The notes: generated from the sequence alone by a model not told the origin. Counted from the stretch's first letter, positions 1 to 8,717 are shown. The stretch: DNA of 57,098 bases from G020354085 sp964629975 (GCA_964629975.1 CAZVUN010000003.1:1-57098); one strand, 5' to 3'. A program made the numbers and translations.

Positions 1-1224
1 GCGCAGGCGCTCGTCGGCGCTCGCGGCGCGCTTGCTGAGGATCGTGCCGCGCTGGCGCAATCCGGCCTGCTTGGCGCTCGTCTCGAGCGGCAGGAAGCTG
101 CCGGAGCCGCCCAGCACCACGGTCAGACCGACAAAGGTCGAGCCGTTGTGGTTGGTGGGCGAGAACGACAGGCGGAAGCCCCCGAGGTCGACGTTCTGGA
201 ACGATTCGAGCGCGCGGATCAGGCCCTCGCGGGTGAGGTCCGGACCGGCACGTCGCAGGCCCTCGACGAACGCCTTGGCGGCGATGAAGCCCTCGAGGTT
301 GTTGAAGCTCACCTTGCTGCCGGGCGCATGTTCCAGGAACAGCGTGCGCAGCTCCATGGCCACGCTCGAAGACGGATCGAGCGGATAGGGCACGACCTGC
401 GAGATGATCACGCCGTGGCCGTCGCGCCCGAGCTCATCGGCGAGCGCCTTGCTGCCGACAAAGGAGACGTTGAGGAATTCGGCGCTGCTGCCGGCGGCAC
501 GCATCTCCTTGATGAAGGCCGCGCACGACTTGTAGGCGCTGATCATGATGACCGCGTCGGCATCGGCCTTGCCGATCGTCTTGACGGCCTCGGCCACGTC
601 GACGGTGTTGCGCTTGACCGTCCCGAGCGCGACGATCTTGAGTCCGCGCCGGTCCATGGCGCGCTGCACGCCCTCGAGGCCGGCCCGGCCGTAGGAGTCG
701 TCCTGATAGAACACGGCGATGCGCGGCTTGCCTTCCGCCACCGTCCAGTCGACCAGGCGCTCGGTCTCATCGAAATAGCTGGCGCGCACGTTGAAGATGT
801 AGCGGTTGAACGGCGAGCGCAGTCCCTCGGCGCCGGTGAAGGCCCCGAAGAAGGGCACCTTGGCCTGGGTGGCCACCGGGATCGACGGGTAGCTGGTCGG
901 TGTGCCGACGTAGCCGAACAGGGCGAACACCTTTTCCTGGTCGATCAGGCGCTGGGTGTTGGCGACGGCGCGATCGGCCTCGTAACCGTCATCTAGCGAG
1001 ATCAGCCGGATCTTGCGACCGTGCACGCCGCCGCGCCGGTTGACCTCATCGAAATAGGCGAGCGCGCCTTCGCGCATGGACTTGCCGAGCTCCTGCGCCG
1101 GACCGCTGAAGGCCGCCGACTGGCCGAGCACGATTTCGTCCCTGCTGACGCCCGGGACGTTTGCCTGCGCGACCGATGCGCCGGTCGCAAGCAACGCGGC
1201 TGCAAGCCATGAGAGAGATTTCAT
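1..1224 (-). CDS. ABC transporter periplasmic branched-chain-amino-acid-type binding protein (3' end outside window)
   Basis: The first 408 codons are visible and the frame runs off the window edge without a stop. The N-terminus is a Sec signal peptide (MKS, a hydrophobic core, then a VAQA-type cleavage site near residue 21). The mature part reads as a type I periplasmic binding protein of the Peripla_BP_6 / LivK family: an early IVLGQSAAFSGPAQELG stretch, a GGVHGRKI motif, LISLDDGYEADRAVANTQRL, and a VFYQDDSYGRAG motif near the middle. Such proteins are normally 370-420 residues, so only a short tail is missing. They deliver amino acids, urea, amides or aromatic acids to an ABC permease; the substrate cannot be read here and no permease gene lies in the window. 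The start is the ATG at 1224, preceded by a GGGGG run as a possible ribosome-binding site. Confidence 0.85.
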   Translation of the reverse strand, partial: MKSLSWLAAALLATGASVAQANVPGVSRDEIVLGQSAAFSGPAQELGKSMREGALAYFDEVNRRGGVHGRKIRLISLDDGYEADRAVANTQRLIDQEKVFALFGYVGTPTSYPSIPVATQAKVPFFGAFTGAEGLRSPFNRYIFNVRASYFDETERLVDWTVAEGKPRIAVFYQDDSYGRAGLEGVQRAMDRRGLKIVALGTVKRNTVDVAEAVKTIGKADADAVIMISAYKSCAAFIKEMRAAGSSAEFLNVSFVGSKALADELGRDGHGVIISQVVPYPLDPSSSVAMELRTLFLEHAPGSKVSFNNLEGFIAAKAFVEGLRRAGPDLTREGLIRALESFQNVDLGGFRLSFSPTNHNGSTFVGLTVVLGGSGSFLPLETSAKQAGLRQRGTILSKRAASADERLR

Positions 1225-1510
1225 CTGGGTGCCCCCGTTCCGTTGACGTTGATTGCGTACTTTCCCCTGTACGGACCCCGTGCCGGGGCCACCGCGGGAG
1301 GAAACCGCCCTTTGGCACTCTTAAGCTAGTCGCTCGGGGCTGAATTTCGAGGGTTTCACCGACGGTCGGTAGGGTCTGCGCGACCGCGCGCGGCGCCCGC
1401 CGCGGTCAGTGCCCTGGCGCACCTTCGAGGATCGGTGCGCCCGCCGGTGGGTGGGGGCTGCGCGCCTGGGGCCGCGATTCAGCCCCGCGCGGCCGGCTGC
1501 CGGCAGCGGG

Positions 1511-2227
1511 TCAGCCGGTGCGCGGCAGGCTGCGGCGGCTGTCGAGCCACTCGATGAGTGGACGCCACGCCATCCAGTCCCAGGTGGAGCGACTGTCGCC
1601 GACCTCGCAGATGCCGAGCCCGCGCGCATCGGCGAGCGCATAACTCGGTGAGTCGTGCAGGGTGGCGATAAAGGGAATCCTGAGGCGCGCCAGGAAGCGT
1701 TCGAGCGGGCGGTACACCTGGCTCGCGACACTTTGGTAAGGAATGCTCACGCTCTGCAGCATGGATTCGACCGCACCCTGCAGCGCCGTGGCCTCGGGCA
1801 CGCGGTTGGCAACGGTCGCGAGCCGGGTCGCATGGCGCGCCACCTTGCCGAGGAGCAGCAGCTCGTGCACGAAGCGCGCCGCCGCGCGCATGTCGGTCGC
1901 CGACGGCAGCACCGGGATGAGGATGGTCTGTGCGCGCCGCACCAGCGCGGTCAAGTCCGCACCGTGCACCGCCGCCGGCGCGTCCAGGATCACGTAATCG
2001 GCATCGCGCGGCAGCCTGGTGCCGGGCTTGAACGCGGCCACGCCCTCGATGCGCGGGCGCTGCGGCGAGCGTGCCTCGAGCCACGCGAGGCTCGAGGCCT
2101 GGCGATCGAAATCCGCCAGCGCCACCCGGGCACCGCGCTGCGCGTAGTAGGCCGCGAGATTGGTGGCGATCATGGTCTTGCCGCAACCGCCCTTGCTGTT
2201 GAGGACCAGTATCGTGCGCGCCGGCAT
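1511..2227 (-). CDS. ParA/MinD-family ATPase, orphan
   Basis: 238 residues. The protein opens with ILVLNSKGGCGKTMIATNLA, the deviant Walker A motif of the ParA/MinD family, with signature lysine K12 and P-loop lysine K17. A Walker A'-like ADFDRQASSLAW follows at about residue 38 and a Walker B-like VILDAPAA at about residue 78. Family members form ATP sandwich dimers and position plasmids, chromosomes, pili, chemoreceptor arrays or carboxysomes. A ParB, MipZ-type or McdB partner would normally be adjacent; the neighbours are a binding protein and an NTF2-like gene, so the cargo is unknown. It has the compact length of single-domain ParA proteins with no N-terminal DNA-binding extension. It is divergent from the gene at 2428. 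Confidence 0.85.
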   Translation of the reverse strand: MPARTILVLNSKGGCGKTMIATNLAAYYAQRGARVALADFDRQASSLAWLEARSPQRPRIEGVAAFKPGTRLPRDADYVILDAPAAVHGADLTALVRRAQTILIPVLPSATDMRAAARFVHELLLLGKVARHATRLATVANRVPEATALQGAVESMLQSVSIPYQSVASQVYRPLERFLARLRIPFIATLHDSPSYALADARGLGICEVGDSRSTWDWMAWRPLIEWLDSRRSLPRTG

Positions 2228-2427
2228 GCGGGCCGCATGCTAGCAGGAAGCCCACCGTCCCGGTAGGCGCGATGCGCCCGGGACCCGCGCCGAACCGCCA
2301 CGCGAACGCCGCGCCGCTCGCGAGAGCCAGGGCCATGGGGGTCAGGGGGCGGCAGAGGCGGCGCACCCGGCGCGCGGGAGCGGCGCTGCGCTATCATGGC
2401 GAGCGTCCTCACACCGGAGTGCCGCCC

Positions 2428-2796
2428 GTGACACCGCCCCTTTCACTCACCGACCTGTTCGCCAGCATCGACGCCAGGGACGCCACGCGCTTTGCCGAGT
2501 TTCTCGGCCCGGATGCCACGTTTCGCTTCGGCAATGCCCCGCCGGTGACCGGGCGCGCGGCCATCGCGCAGGCGGTTGCGGGTTTCTTCGGCACGATCCG
2601 CGCCCTCGAGCATCGTCTGCACGAACACTGGCAGGGACCGGATTCGCTGGTGTGCCAGGGCGAGGTGACCTATACGCGCCACGACGGTACGCGCCTTACC
2701 CTGCCGTTCGTGGACGTGTTCCGGCTGCGCGCCGGCCTGATCCAGGACTATCTCATCTACATGGATATCACGCCGCTCTACGCGCCCGCGGCGTGA
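2428..2796 (+). CDS. NTF2-like / SnoaL-like protein
   Basis: 122 residues from a GTG start with CGGAG ten bases upstream. The frame is open further upstream, but that part is arginine-rich and lacks a ribosome-binding site, so I reject it. The pattern fits the NTF2-like/SnoaL fold: an N-terminal helix SLTDLFASIDARDATRFAEF, then DATFRFGNAPPVTGRAAIAQ, then beta strands ending in FRLRAGLIQDYLIYMDITPL. Such proteins are small cone-shaped enzymes or binding proteins acting on hydrophobic small molecules. The substrate is not predictable. TATCAT at 2392 may be the -10 box. It is convergent with the HDOD gene that ends at 2810. Confidence 0.75.
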   Translation: MTPPLSLTDLFASIDARDATRFAEFLGPDATFRFGNAPPVTGRAAIAQAVAGFFGTIRALEHRLHEHWQGPDSLVCQGEVTYTRHDGTRLTLPFVDVFRLRAGLIQDYLIYMDITPLYAPAA

Positions 2797-2809
2797 CGTG
2801 CCGTGGTGC

Positions 2810-4156
2810 TCAGGCCGCGAGCAGCTGGGCCAGGTGGTCGAGCTCGGTGTGCGCGGCGAGGATGCGCTCGCTGACCTTGACGATGACGCTCTCGCTGAGC
2901 GCGAGTGCCGTCACGATCGCCGGCGGCAGTGCGTCGTCGGTCTCATCGCCGATGCCGTTGCGCGCGAGCGCCCGATTGGCGAGCAGCACCAGCTGCGCGT
3001 AGCGTGCGTGCTCGCCGCCGTAGTCCGGGTCGTGGTGGTACTCGACGCCGGCCACGATCTCCGCCGGCAGCGACCAGTCGCGCAGCAGCTCCCCGCCGAG
3101 CTGGGCATGCGTCAGCCCAAGCACGTGGCGTTCGATGTCGAGCACCGGTATCTGCGGATGGAAGGTGGTGGCCTTGTGCAGCCAGAACAGCTCCTTGGAA
3201 AAGGAGTGCGCGAGCAGCACGTAGCCGAGGTTCTGCAGCAGCCCGGCGAGGTAGGCGAGGCCGGGCTTGACATGCACGCCGGCTGGCAGCTGGCGCGCGA
3301 GCTGCTCGCAGGTGCTGGCGCAGTAGACCGCGTCGCGCCACAGATTGCCGAGGCCCAGGCGGCTCCCGGACGGCAGGCGCAGCCCGCCGAGCAGCGCGAT
3401 CCCGAGCGCCACGTTGAGCGCCGCGTCGTAGCCGAGCACCACCACCGCCTGGTCAAGCGACTCGATGCGCCGTTGCGCGCCGAAAAACGGCGAGTTGGCG
3501 TAGCGCAGGATCTGTGCGGCAACACTCGGGTCATTGCGCACGGCGTTGCTCAGGTCGCGCGCGCCGGCGTCGGGATGGGCGCGCAGACGCAGCAGCTGCT
3601 GCGCCGCCTGCGGCATGGTCGGCAGGCGGGCGCTGTGCGTCAGACGCATCTTGATATTGAGGCGCGGCAGGCGCGCCAGCGGGCTGTCGTCGCTGCGCGG
3701 CGCCCCGTGCTCGGTGGCAAAGCTCAGCCCGCGGCGCGCGTGCGCCTGCAGCTGCGCGAAGGTCGGCGCCGTGACCTCTAGGGTGGTGCGCGCCGCGCCG
3801 CTGTCGAGCACCAGCATGCGCAAGGCATCGAGCGAGCGGTCGACGCAGGTCTCGATGCCGTACGGCTCACCGAGCGCCGGCACGCTGTGCGGATCGCAGT
3901 CGGGGAAGGCCTGTGTGCGCTGCGGTTCGTTCGCCACCACGAGCTGCCGCCCGAGCTGGGCGTTGAGCGTCATGAGCTGCAGCGTATGGCTCGCCGGGTA
4001 CAGCGCCAGCACGCAGCCGCGCGCGTCGGTGAGCAGGGTCGCGCGCACGTGATTGCGCGCCGCAACGCTGGCGGTCGGGCCGAGGACCTCGAAGCGTGCC
4101 CCGGCGCGCGCGAGGTAGTCGCGGATGCGCGGGGGAACAGGCGTGGCGCTGTCCAT
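2810..4156 (-). CDS. YbaK-like domain fused to HDOD signalling domain
   Basis: 448 residues with two parts. Residues about 10-150 resemble the YbaK/ProX aminoacyl-tRNA deacylase fold (RIRDYLARAGARFEVLGP at the start, VLALYPASHTLQLMTLNAQL, then ALGEPYGIETCVDRSL). Residues about 175-400 form an HDOD domain (LPTMPQAAQQLLRLRAHPDA, VRNDPSVAAQILRYANSPFFG, LDQAVVVLGYDAALNVALGIAL, FSKELFWLHKATTF). HDOD domains derive from HD phosphohydrolases but usually lack complete metal-binding pairs and act in signalling, including c-di-GMP and motility control. The deacylase part may be a sensor or a relic. The gene stands alone between convergent and same-strand neighbours. The fold assignment of the second half is firm; that of the first is good. 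Confidence 0.85.
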   Translation of the reverse strand: MDSATPVPPRIRDYLARAGARFEVLGPTASVAARNHVRATLLTDARGCVLALYPASHTLQLMTLNAQLGRQLVVANEPQRTQAFPDCDPHSVPALGEPYGIETCVDRSLDALRMLVLDSGAARTTLEVTAPTFAQLQAHARRGLSFATEHGAPRSDDSPLARLPRLNIKMRLTHSARLPTMPQAAQQLLRLRAHPDAGARDLSNAVRNDPSVAAQILRYANSPFFGAQRRIESLDQAVVVLGYDAALNVALGIALLGGLRLPSGSRLGLGNLWRDAVYCASTCEQLARQLPAGVHVKPGLAYLAGLLQNLGYVLLAHSFSKELFWLHKATTFHPQIPVLDIERHVLGLTHAQLGGELLRDWSLPAEIVAGVEYHHDPDYGGEHARYAQLVLLANRALARNGIGDETDDALPPAIVTALALSESVIVKVSERILAAHTELDHLAQLLAA

Positions 4157-4268
4157 TGGCAGACATTGTCCTGGGTGGTGGCGGCGCTGGTCGGCGACCG
4201 GCGGTAAGGTAGCTATCGGGCGCCGCGCGACCGAACTTTAGGGCCGCCTGCGCCGCGGGCAGAGGGGC

Positions 4269-4487
4269 TCACCCCGGTCCGGGGGGCAACCGCGAGGGGT
4301 GCGTGCGCCGATCGGTGCCGGCGGGCGCGTCGCGGTCGGCGCCGGGCTCGTCGCGATCCATCAGGATGCGATGCGCCGGGCCTTCCAGGTCATCGAACTG
4401 CCCGGAGCGCACCGCCCAGAAAAACGCCCAGATGATGGCCGCGGCCACCACCACGGCGAGCAGCACGAGCAGGTAGACGACCTCCAT
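4269..4487 (-). CDS. ccoS: cbb3 oxidase maturation protein CcoS
   Basis: 72 residues. It begins MEVVYLLVLLAVVVAAAIIW, one membrane helix, followed by AFFWAVRSGQFDDLEGPAHRIL. The FxWAxxxGQFDDLxxPAxRIL pattern is characteristic of CcoS/FixS. CcoS is a small inner-membrane protein required to put heme and copper into CcoN. The C-terminal tail of about 25 residues is charged and low in complexity. The gene starts 11 bases after the stop of ccoI, so the two are almost certainly cotranscribed. Confidence 0.93.
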   Translation of the reverse strand: MEVVYLLVLLAVVVAAAIIWAFFWAVRSGQFDDLEGPAHRILMDRDEPGADRDAPAGTDRRTHPSRLPPGPG

Positions 4488-4498
4488 GGGCGCAGATT

Positions 4499-7003
4499 CT
4501 AGCCGCTGGGCACCGGCGTGCGGGCGACGCCGCTGGCGGGCGGCGCCGGCCGGCGGGTGAGGCGCATGGCGTTGGCGACGACCACGAGCGAGGAGAGCGA
4601 CATGCCGAGCGCCGCCATCCACGGTGTCACCCAGCCGGCCGCCGCTGCGGGGATGGCGAGGACGTTGTAGACGCTCGCCCAGATCAGGTTCTGGCGGATG
4701 ATGGCGAGCGTCTTGCGCGCCGTGGCGAGCGTTGCCATCAGGGGCGTGAGATCGTTCGCCAGCAGGATCATGTCGGCGGCCTGCGCCGCCACCGGCGCGG
4801 CGCTGCCCATGGCGATCGACACCTGCGCGGCGGCCAGCACCGGCGCATCGTTGACCCCGTCGCCGAGCATGGCCACGATCGCCCCCTGTGCCTGCAGGGC
4901 CTTTAGGCGCGCAAGCTTGTCGGCCGGTTTGAGACCGGCGCCGATCGTTGCGATCCCGACCGCCTCGGCGACACGTCGCACCGCGGCGTCGTGATCGCCG
5001 CTCAGCACCAGCACCTGCTTGCCGGCGGCCGTGAGTGCCGTCACCAGCGCGCGCGCCCCGGGACGCAGCGGATCGTCGAAGCAGAAGGCGGCGTGCAGCG
5101 CGTCGCGCTGTGCCAACACCACCAGGGTGCCGTGCGCCTGCAGGTCCGCGAGCAGCGCGGGCGCGAGGCGCTGGCCGGTACGTTCCTCAATGTAGGCCGG
5201 CGTGCCGAGAAAATAGGTCGTGCCCTCGATCTCGCCCTCCAGCCCGGCCCCGGGAACGTTGTGCACCGCGTGCGCCGCGGGCAGCGCCTCGCCCGCGGCC
5301 GCGCGCAACGCCTGGGCGATCGGATGCTCCGAGTGGCGCTCGAGCGCGCCCGCCAGCCGCAGGCAGCGCGCGGGCGCGAGCGCCGACAGGCTGCGCTGCT
5401 GCGTGAGGCGCAGTTGCCCGAGCGTCAACGTGCCGGTCTTGTCGAACACGAAATGGGTGGCGCGCGCCAGCGTCTCGAGCGCGTGCCCGCGCGTGGCGAG
5501 CAGGCCGCGCTGCGTGAGGGCGCCGGTGGCGGCGGTGAGCGCGGCCGGCGTGGCGAGCGACAGGGCGCACGGGCAAGTGACCACCAGCACCGCCACGGTG
5601 ATCGGCAGGACGCGTGCCGGATCGAGCTGCCACCAGTAGAGCGCGACCGCGCCGGCGACGAGCAGCAGCGCGCCCACGAACCACGCGGCGGCGCGGTCGG
5701 CGAGCTGTGCGAGGCGCGGCTTGTCGGCGGCCGCGCGGTCGAGCAGGCGCAGGATGGCCGACAGCACGGTGTCCTGGCCGGTGCGCTCGACGCGCACGAT
5801 GAGCGGGCTCTCGACGTTGAGGCTGCCACCGACGACCTTGGCCCCCGCCGCCTTGGCGAGCGGCAGGCTTTCGCCGGTGAGCAGCGCCTCGTTGACGCTG
5901 GAGCGACCTTCGAGCACCACGCCGTCGGCCGGCACCGGCTCGCCGGGGCGCACCAGCACGCGCTCGCCGGGCCGGAGTTCCGCGACCGCCACCGGTTGTT
6001 CGCCGCCGGCGTCATCGAGGCGCGTGGCGATGGCCGGTGTGGCCTTGACCAGCGCCTCTTGGGCCTCGGCGGCGCGGCTGCGCGCGCGCAGCTCGAAGTA
6101 GCGCGCCGCGAGCAGCAGGAACACGAACATCGTGACCGAGTCGTAGTACACCACGCCCTCGCCGGTGAGCGTCGTCCAGACACTGGCAAGGAGCGCGGTG
6201 AGCAGGCCGAGCACCACCGGCACGTCCATGCCGGCGCGGCGGTTGCGCAGGTCGCGCCAGGCGGCGCGGAAGAACGGCGCCGCCGAATACAGCAGCACCG
6301 GCACCGTCAGCACCAGACTCACCCAGTAGAAAAACGTGCGCATCGCCGGATCGGAACCGCCCCAGTCGCCGATGTACAGCGCCTCGGCGAGCGTCATGAC
6401 CTGCGCCCCCAGCACCCCGGCCACCCCGAGCCGGCGCAGGTGCGTGCGCCGTTCGCGCTCGAGCACCTGCTGGCTGCGCCCGGGATCGTACGGATGGGCG
6501 AGGTAGCCGATGGCGCTCACCGCCACCAGGATGTCGCTCAGGCGCGTGTGGCGTGCGTCCCACTGCACGCGCGCGCGATGCGTGGCGTAGTTGATCGTGA
6601 CCGCCAGCACGCCGGGCTGGCGCCGCAGGTGCTGCTCGTTGAGCCACACGCACGCCGCGCAGGTGATGCCCTCGAGGATGAGTGCGGCCTCGCGCACGTG
6701 CTCGGCCGGGGTGTGCACGAAGCTCTTCTGGATCTCGGGGTGGTCGTAGAGCGCGGCCTCGCGCAGGAACGCCGGCACGATCTCGCGCGCGGTCGGTGCC
6801 GGGGCGGTGCGATGCCGGTAGTAATCGGTCAGGCCCGCCGCCAGGATCGCGCGCGCCACCGCCTCGCAGCCGCCGCAGCACATCGGGCGATACGCCCCGT
6901 CAATCTCGACGCCGAAGTGCGTGCCCGTCGGAACCGGCAGCCCGCAGTGAAAGCAGGTCGCCGGCGCTGCGCTGCGGGGGGCTGGGGTGGCCAGGGGCGT
7001 CAC
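4499..7003 (-). CDS. ccoI: copper-transporting P1B-type ATPase CcoI (FixI)
   Basis: About 834 residues. It exports Cu(I) to the periplasmic side for cbb3 oxidase assembly. In order: an N-terminal Cys-rich part (CFHCGLPVP, then MCCGGCEAVA, typical of CcoI/FixI), a heavy-metal-binding GITCAACVWLNE motif, transmembrane helices, a TGES phosphatase loop, the ion-binding CPCALS membrane motif, the phosphorylation site DKTGT, an HP motif (SEHPIAQALR) and GDGVNDAP. The start is uncertain. I chose the GTG at 7003 because codons upstream are arginine- and proline-rich and unlike the family, although an in-frame ATG exists at 7135 and no clear ribosome-binding site was seen for either. ccoS follows at 11 bases. 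Confidence 0.93.
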   Translation of the reverse strand: MTPLATPAPRSAAPATCFHCGLPVPTGTHFGVEIDGAYRPMCCGGCEAVARAILAAGLTDYYRHRTAPAPTAREIVPAFLREAALYDHPEIQKSFVHTPAEHVREAALILEGITCAACVWLNEQHLRRQPGVLAVTINYATHRARVQWDARHTRLSDILVAVSAIGYLAHPYDPGRSQQVLERERRTHLRRLGVAGVLGAQVMTLAEALYIGDWGGSDPAMRTFFYWVSLVLTVPVLLYSAAPFFRAAWRDLRNRRAGMDVPVVLGLLTALLASVWTTLTGEGVVYYDSVTMFVFLLLAARYFELRARSRAAEAQEALVKATPAIATRLDDAGGEQPVAVAELRPGERVLVRPGEPVPADGVVLEGRSSVNEALLTGESLPLAKAAGAKVVGGSLNVESPLIVRVERTGQDTVLSAILRLLDRAAADKPRLAQLADRAAAWFVGALLLVAGAVALYWWQLDPARVLPITVAVLVVTCPCALSLATPAALTAATGALTQRGLLATRGHALETLARATHFVFDKTGTLTLGQLRLTQQRSLSALAPARCLRLAGALERHSEHPIAQALRAAAGEALPAAHAVHNVPGAGLEGEIEGTTYFLGTPAYIEERTGQRLAPALLADLQAHGTLVVLAQRDALHAAFCFDDPLRPGARALVTALTAAGKQVLVLSGDHDAAVRRVAEAVGIATIGAGLKPADKLARLKALQAQGAIVAMLGDGVNDAPVLAAAQVSIAMGSAAPVAAQAADMILLANDLTPLMATLATARKTLAIIRQNLIWASVYNVLAIPAAAAGWVTPWMAALGMSLSSLVVVANAMRLTRRPAPPASGVARTPVPSG

Positions 7004-7227
7004 GGATGTCGGTGCAAGGCGGCACGGCCGCGCTGGTTGCCGGCCTGGGAGCCGGTTGGCTCGGCACGGCGCGCGGGCCAGCCTTGCGCACGCAGGGCTG
7101 GCCGTTCGCCGGCCGCGGGTGTGTTGCCCCGGCATTGTAGCGCCACCGGCGCGGTTGCGAGCGCTCGATCCGGTCGGGCGGCGGCGCGGCGGCGCGCGTT
7201 GCGCGCAAATGCCGCCGGTGGCGGTGA

Positions 7228-7236
7228 GCTGGTAGA
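7228..7236 (+). promoter_or_regulatory. extended -10 promoter candidate for the fnr-hemerythrin gene
   Basis: TGG followed by TAGAAT at 7231-7236 matches an extended -10 element (TGnTAnAAT). There is no good -35 at 17 bases. A transcript would start near 7243 and leave a leader of about 27 bases. A perfect 10-base palindrome TTGCGCGCAA lies just upstream. I see no FNR box here, so autoregulation by FNR is not supported by sequence. Confidence 0.45.
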
Positions 7237-7269
7237 ATCCGCGCTCCCCGACAGATCCCCGTCCCCGTC

Positions 7270-8606
7270 ATGGTCGAACCGGAATCGGCGGCAGTCATCA
7301 GGCTTTCGACCCTGCGGGTCGCCTGCCAGGATTGCACGCTCTATCAGTTGTGCCTGCCGATCGGCGTCAACGAGGCCGATCTCGCGCTGCTCGACCGCAT
7401 CATCAAGAAGCGCCGGGCGGTCAACACCGGTGAGCACCTGTTTCGCGCCGGCGAGGCGTTTCACTCCGTCTACGCGGTCAAGTCCGGTTCCTTCAAGAGC
7501 TTCACCTTTGCCGAAGACGGCTCGGAGCAGGTCACCGGGCTGCATTTGCCGGGCGAGCTGTTCGGGATGGATGCCATCAGCACCGGCGCGCACTGCTGCA
7601 ATGCGGTGGCGCTCGAGCGCAGCGCGGTATGCGAAATCCCGTTCGACCGGCTGGAGGAGCTGGCCGGTCGCCTGCCGAGCCTGATGCGCCAGCTGCTGCG
7701 GATCATGAGCAAGGAACTCTCCCGCGACAAGCGCATCCTGCAGATCACCAAGCGCGGCGCGGACGGGCGCCTGGCGGCGTTTCTGCTGAGCATCGCCGAC
7801 CGGTTCCACGAGCGCGGCTTCTCGCGCAACGAGTACCACCTCAGCATGTCGCGCGTTGACATCGGCAACTACCTCGGGCTCGCCGATGAGACCATCAGCC
7901 GGTTGTTCACGCGCTTTCGCGAACAGGGACTGTTGCAGGTCAACCGCCGGCACATCAAGTTGCTTGATGTGCCGCGCCTGCAGGAGATCGCACGCGGCGC
8001 GCTCGAGTGCGGCGCGCGCGAGGAGGCAGGGCGCCGCCCCTTGCTGGCGTGGGACGCGAATTACAGTATCGGGGTCGACACGGTTGATCAGCAGCATCGC
8101 CAGCTGTTCGAGATCATCAACCGCTTCTACGACGCGTGGCGCAGCCGCGCCGGTCGCGACGCGCTCGGCCGGGTGTTCGACGAGCTGCTCGAGTACACGC
8201 GTTACCATTTCGCCGAGGAGGAGCGGTTGATGCGCGAGACCGGTTATCCCGGTCTCGCCGCGCATCAGCGCGCCCACGAAGAGCTGGTCACGCTGGTGGG
8301 CCGGCATCGCGCGCAGCTCGAGGCGGGCATCGCGGGCGTCGAGACCCAGGCGCTGGAATTCCTCAAGACCTGGCTCAACATCCACGTGCTCGAGGAGGAC
8401 CGCGANNNNNNNNNNNNNNNNNNNNNNNNNNNNNNNNNNNNNNNNNNNNNNNNNNNNNNNNNNNNNNNNNNNNNNNNNNNNNNNNNNNNNNNNNNNNNNN
8501 NNNNNCGCTGGAATTCCTCAAGACCTGGCTCAACATCCACGTGCTCGAGGAGGACCGCGACATCGGCGAGCACCTCCTGCGCCAGCGCCCGGCGGACGGC
8601 CGCTGA
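7270..8606 (+). CDS. fnr: FNR-type O2-sensing regulator fused to a hemerythrin domain
   Basis: Collapsing the 100-N gap and its duplicated 55-base flank gives 393 residues in one frame. Residues 1-247 are a full FNR. Cluster cysteines are C19, C22 and C28 plus C121 in the VCEIPF context, the cyclic-nucleotide-type barrel is present, and the recognition helix is DIGNYLGLADETISRLFTRF with E207, S210 and R211, the residues that read TTGAT-N4-ATCAA in E. coli FNR. After a linker of about 12 residues, 261-393 is a bacteriohemerythrin: W261, IGVDTVDQQH with H276, H313-x3-E317, H332-x3-H336 and H372-x4-D377. That is all five His and two carboxylates of the di-iron O2 site. The fusion junction lies inside one contig, upstream of the gap, so it is not a scaffolding product. 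It is divergent from ccoIS and upstream of ompW and ccoNOQP. The likely role is control of microaerobic respiration. Confidence 0.9.
8351..8560. other. scaffold gap flanked by a 55-base duplicate (assembly artefact)
   Basis: Bases 8406-8505 are N. The 55 bases before the gap (8351-8405) are identical to the 55 bases after it (8506-8560). Two contigs that overlap by 55 bases were joined with a default 100-N spacer. Removing 8406-8560 restores a single reading frame through the hemerythrin domain. Confidence 0.95.
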
Positions 8607-8610
8607 GGCA

Positions 8611-8645
8611 GGCAGCGCCCGGCGGCGCTGCCGCGGGCGCTTTTC
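8611..8645 (+). terminator. probable terminator after fnr-hemerythrin
   Basis: Two alternative hairpins start 5-8 bases after the stop. GGCAGCGCC (8611-8619) pairs perfectly with GGCGCTGCC (8624-8632). Alternatively AGCGCCCG pairs with CGGGCGCT at 8634-8641, running into TTTT. Confidence 0.5.
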
Positions 8646-8676
8646 GGTCGGCCGCGCCCGTGCGGGGCGCGGCGAG

Positions 8677-8690
8677 CTGATCCAGATCAG
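8677..8690. promoter_or_regulatory. FNR-type palindrome, distal to ompW
   Basis: CTGATCCAGATCAG matches the FNR consensus TTGAT-N4-ATCAA at 8 of 10 arm positions. It lies inside a longer perfect dyad with 7-base arms, AGCTGAT and ATCAGCT. Its centre is 41 bases upstream of the next palindrome, close to four helical turns. Confidence 0.55.
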
Positions 8691-8717
8691 CTTCGCGCCC
8701 CGGTGCCGTGACTGAAC

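Noticed and set aside
7004..7135. N-terminal extension of ccoI from the ATG at 7135
   Set aside because: The 44 extra residues are mostly Arg, Pro, Ala and Cys and unlike CcoI, so the GTG at 7003 is preferred, though not proven.
4991..7684. Long open frame opposite ccoI that runs into fnr
   Set aside because: Arg-, Gln- and His-rich product with no motif; ccoI is complete on the other strand.
8351..8560. True tandem duplication of the last hemerythrin helix
   Set aside because: The copies are identical, meet exactly at an N run and the same 55-base pattern recurs at the other gap, so an assembly overlap explains it.
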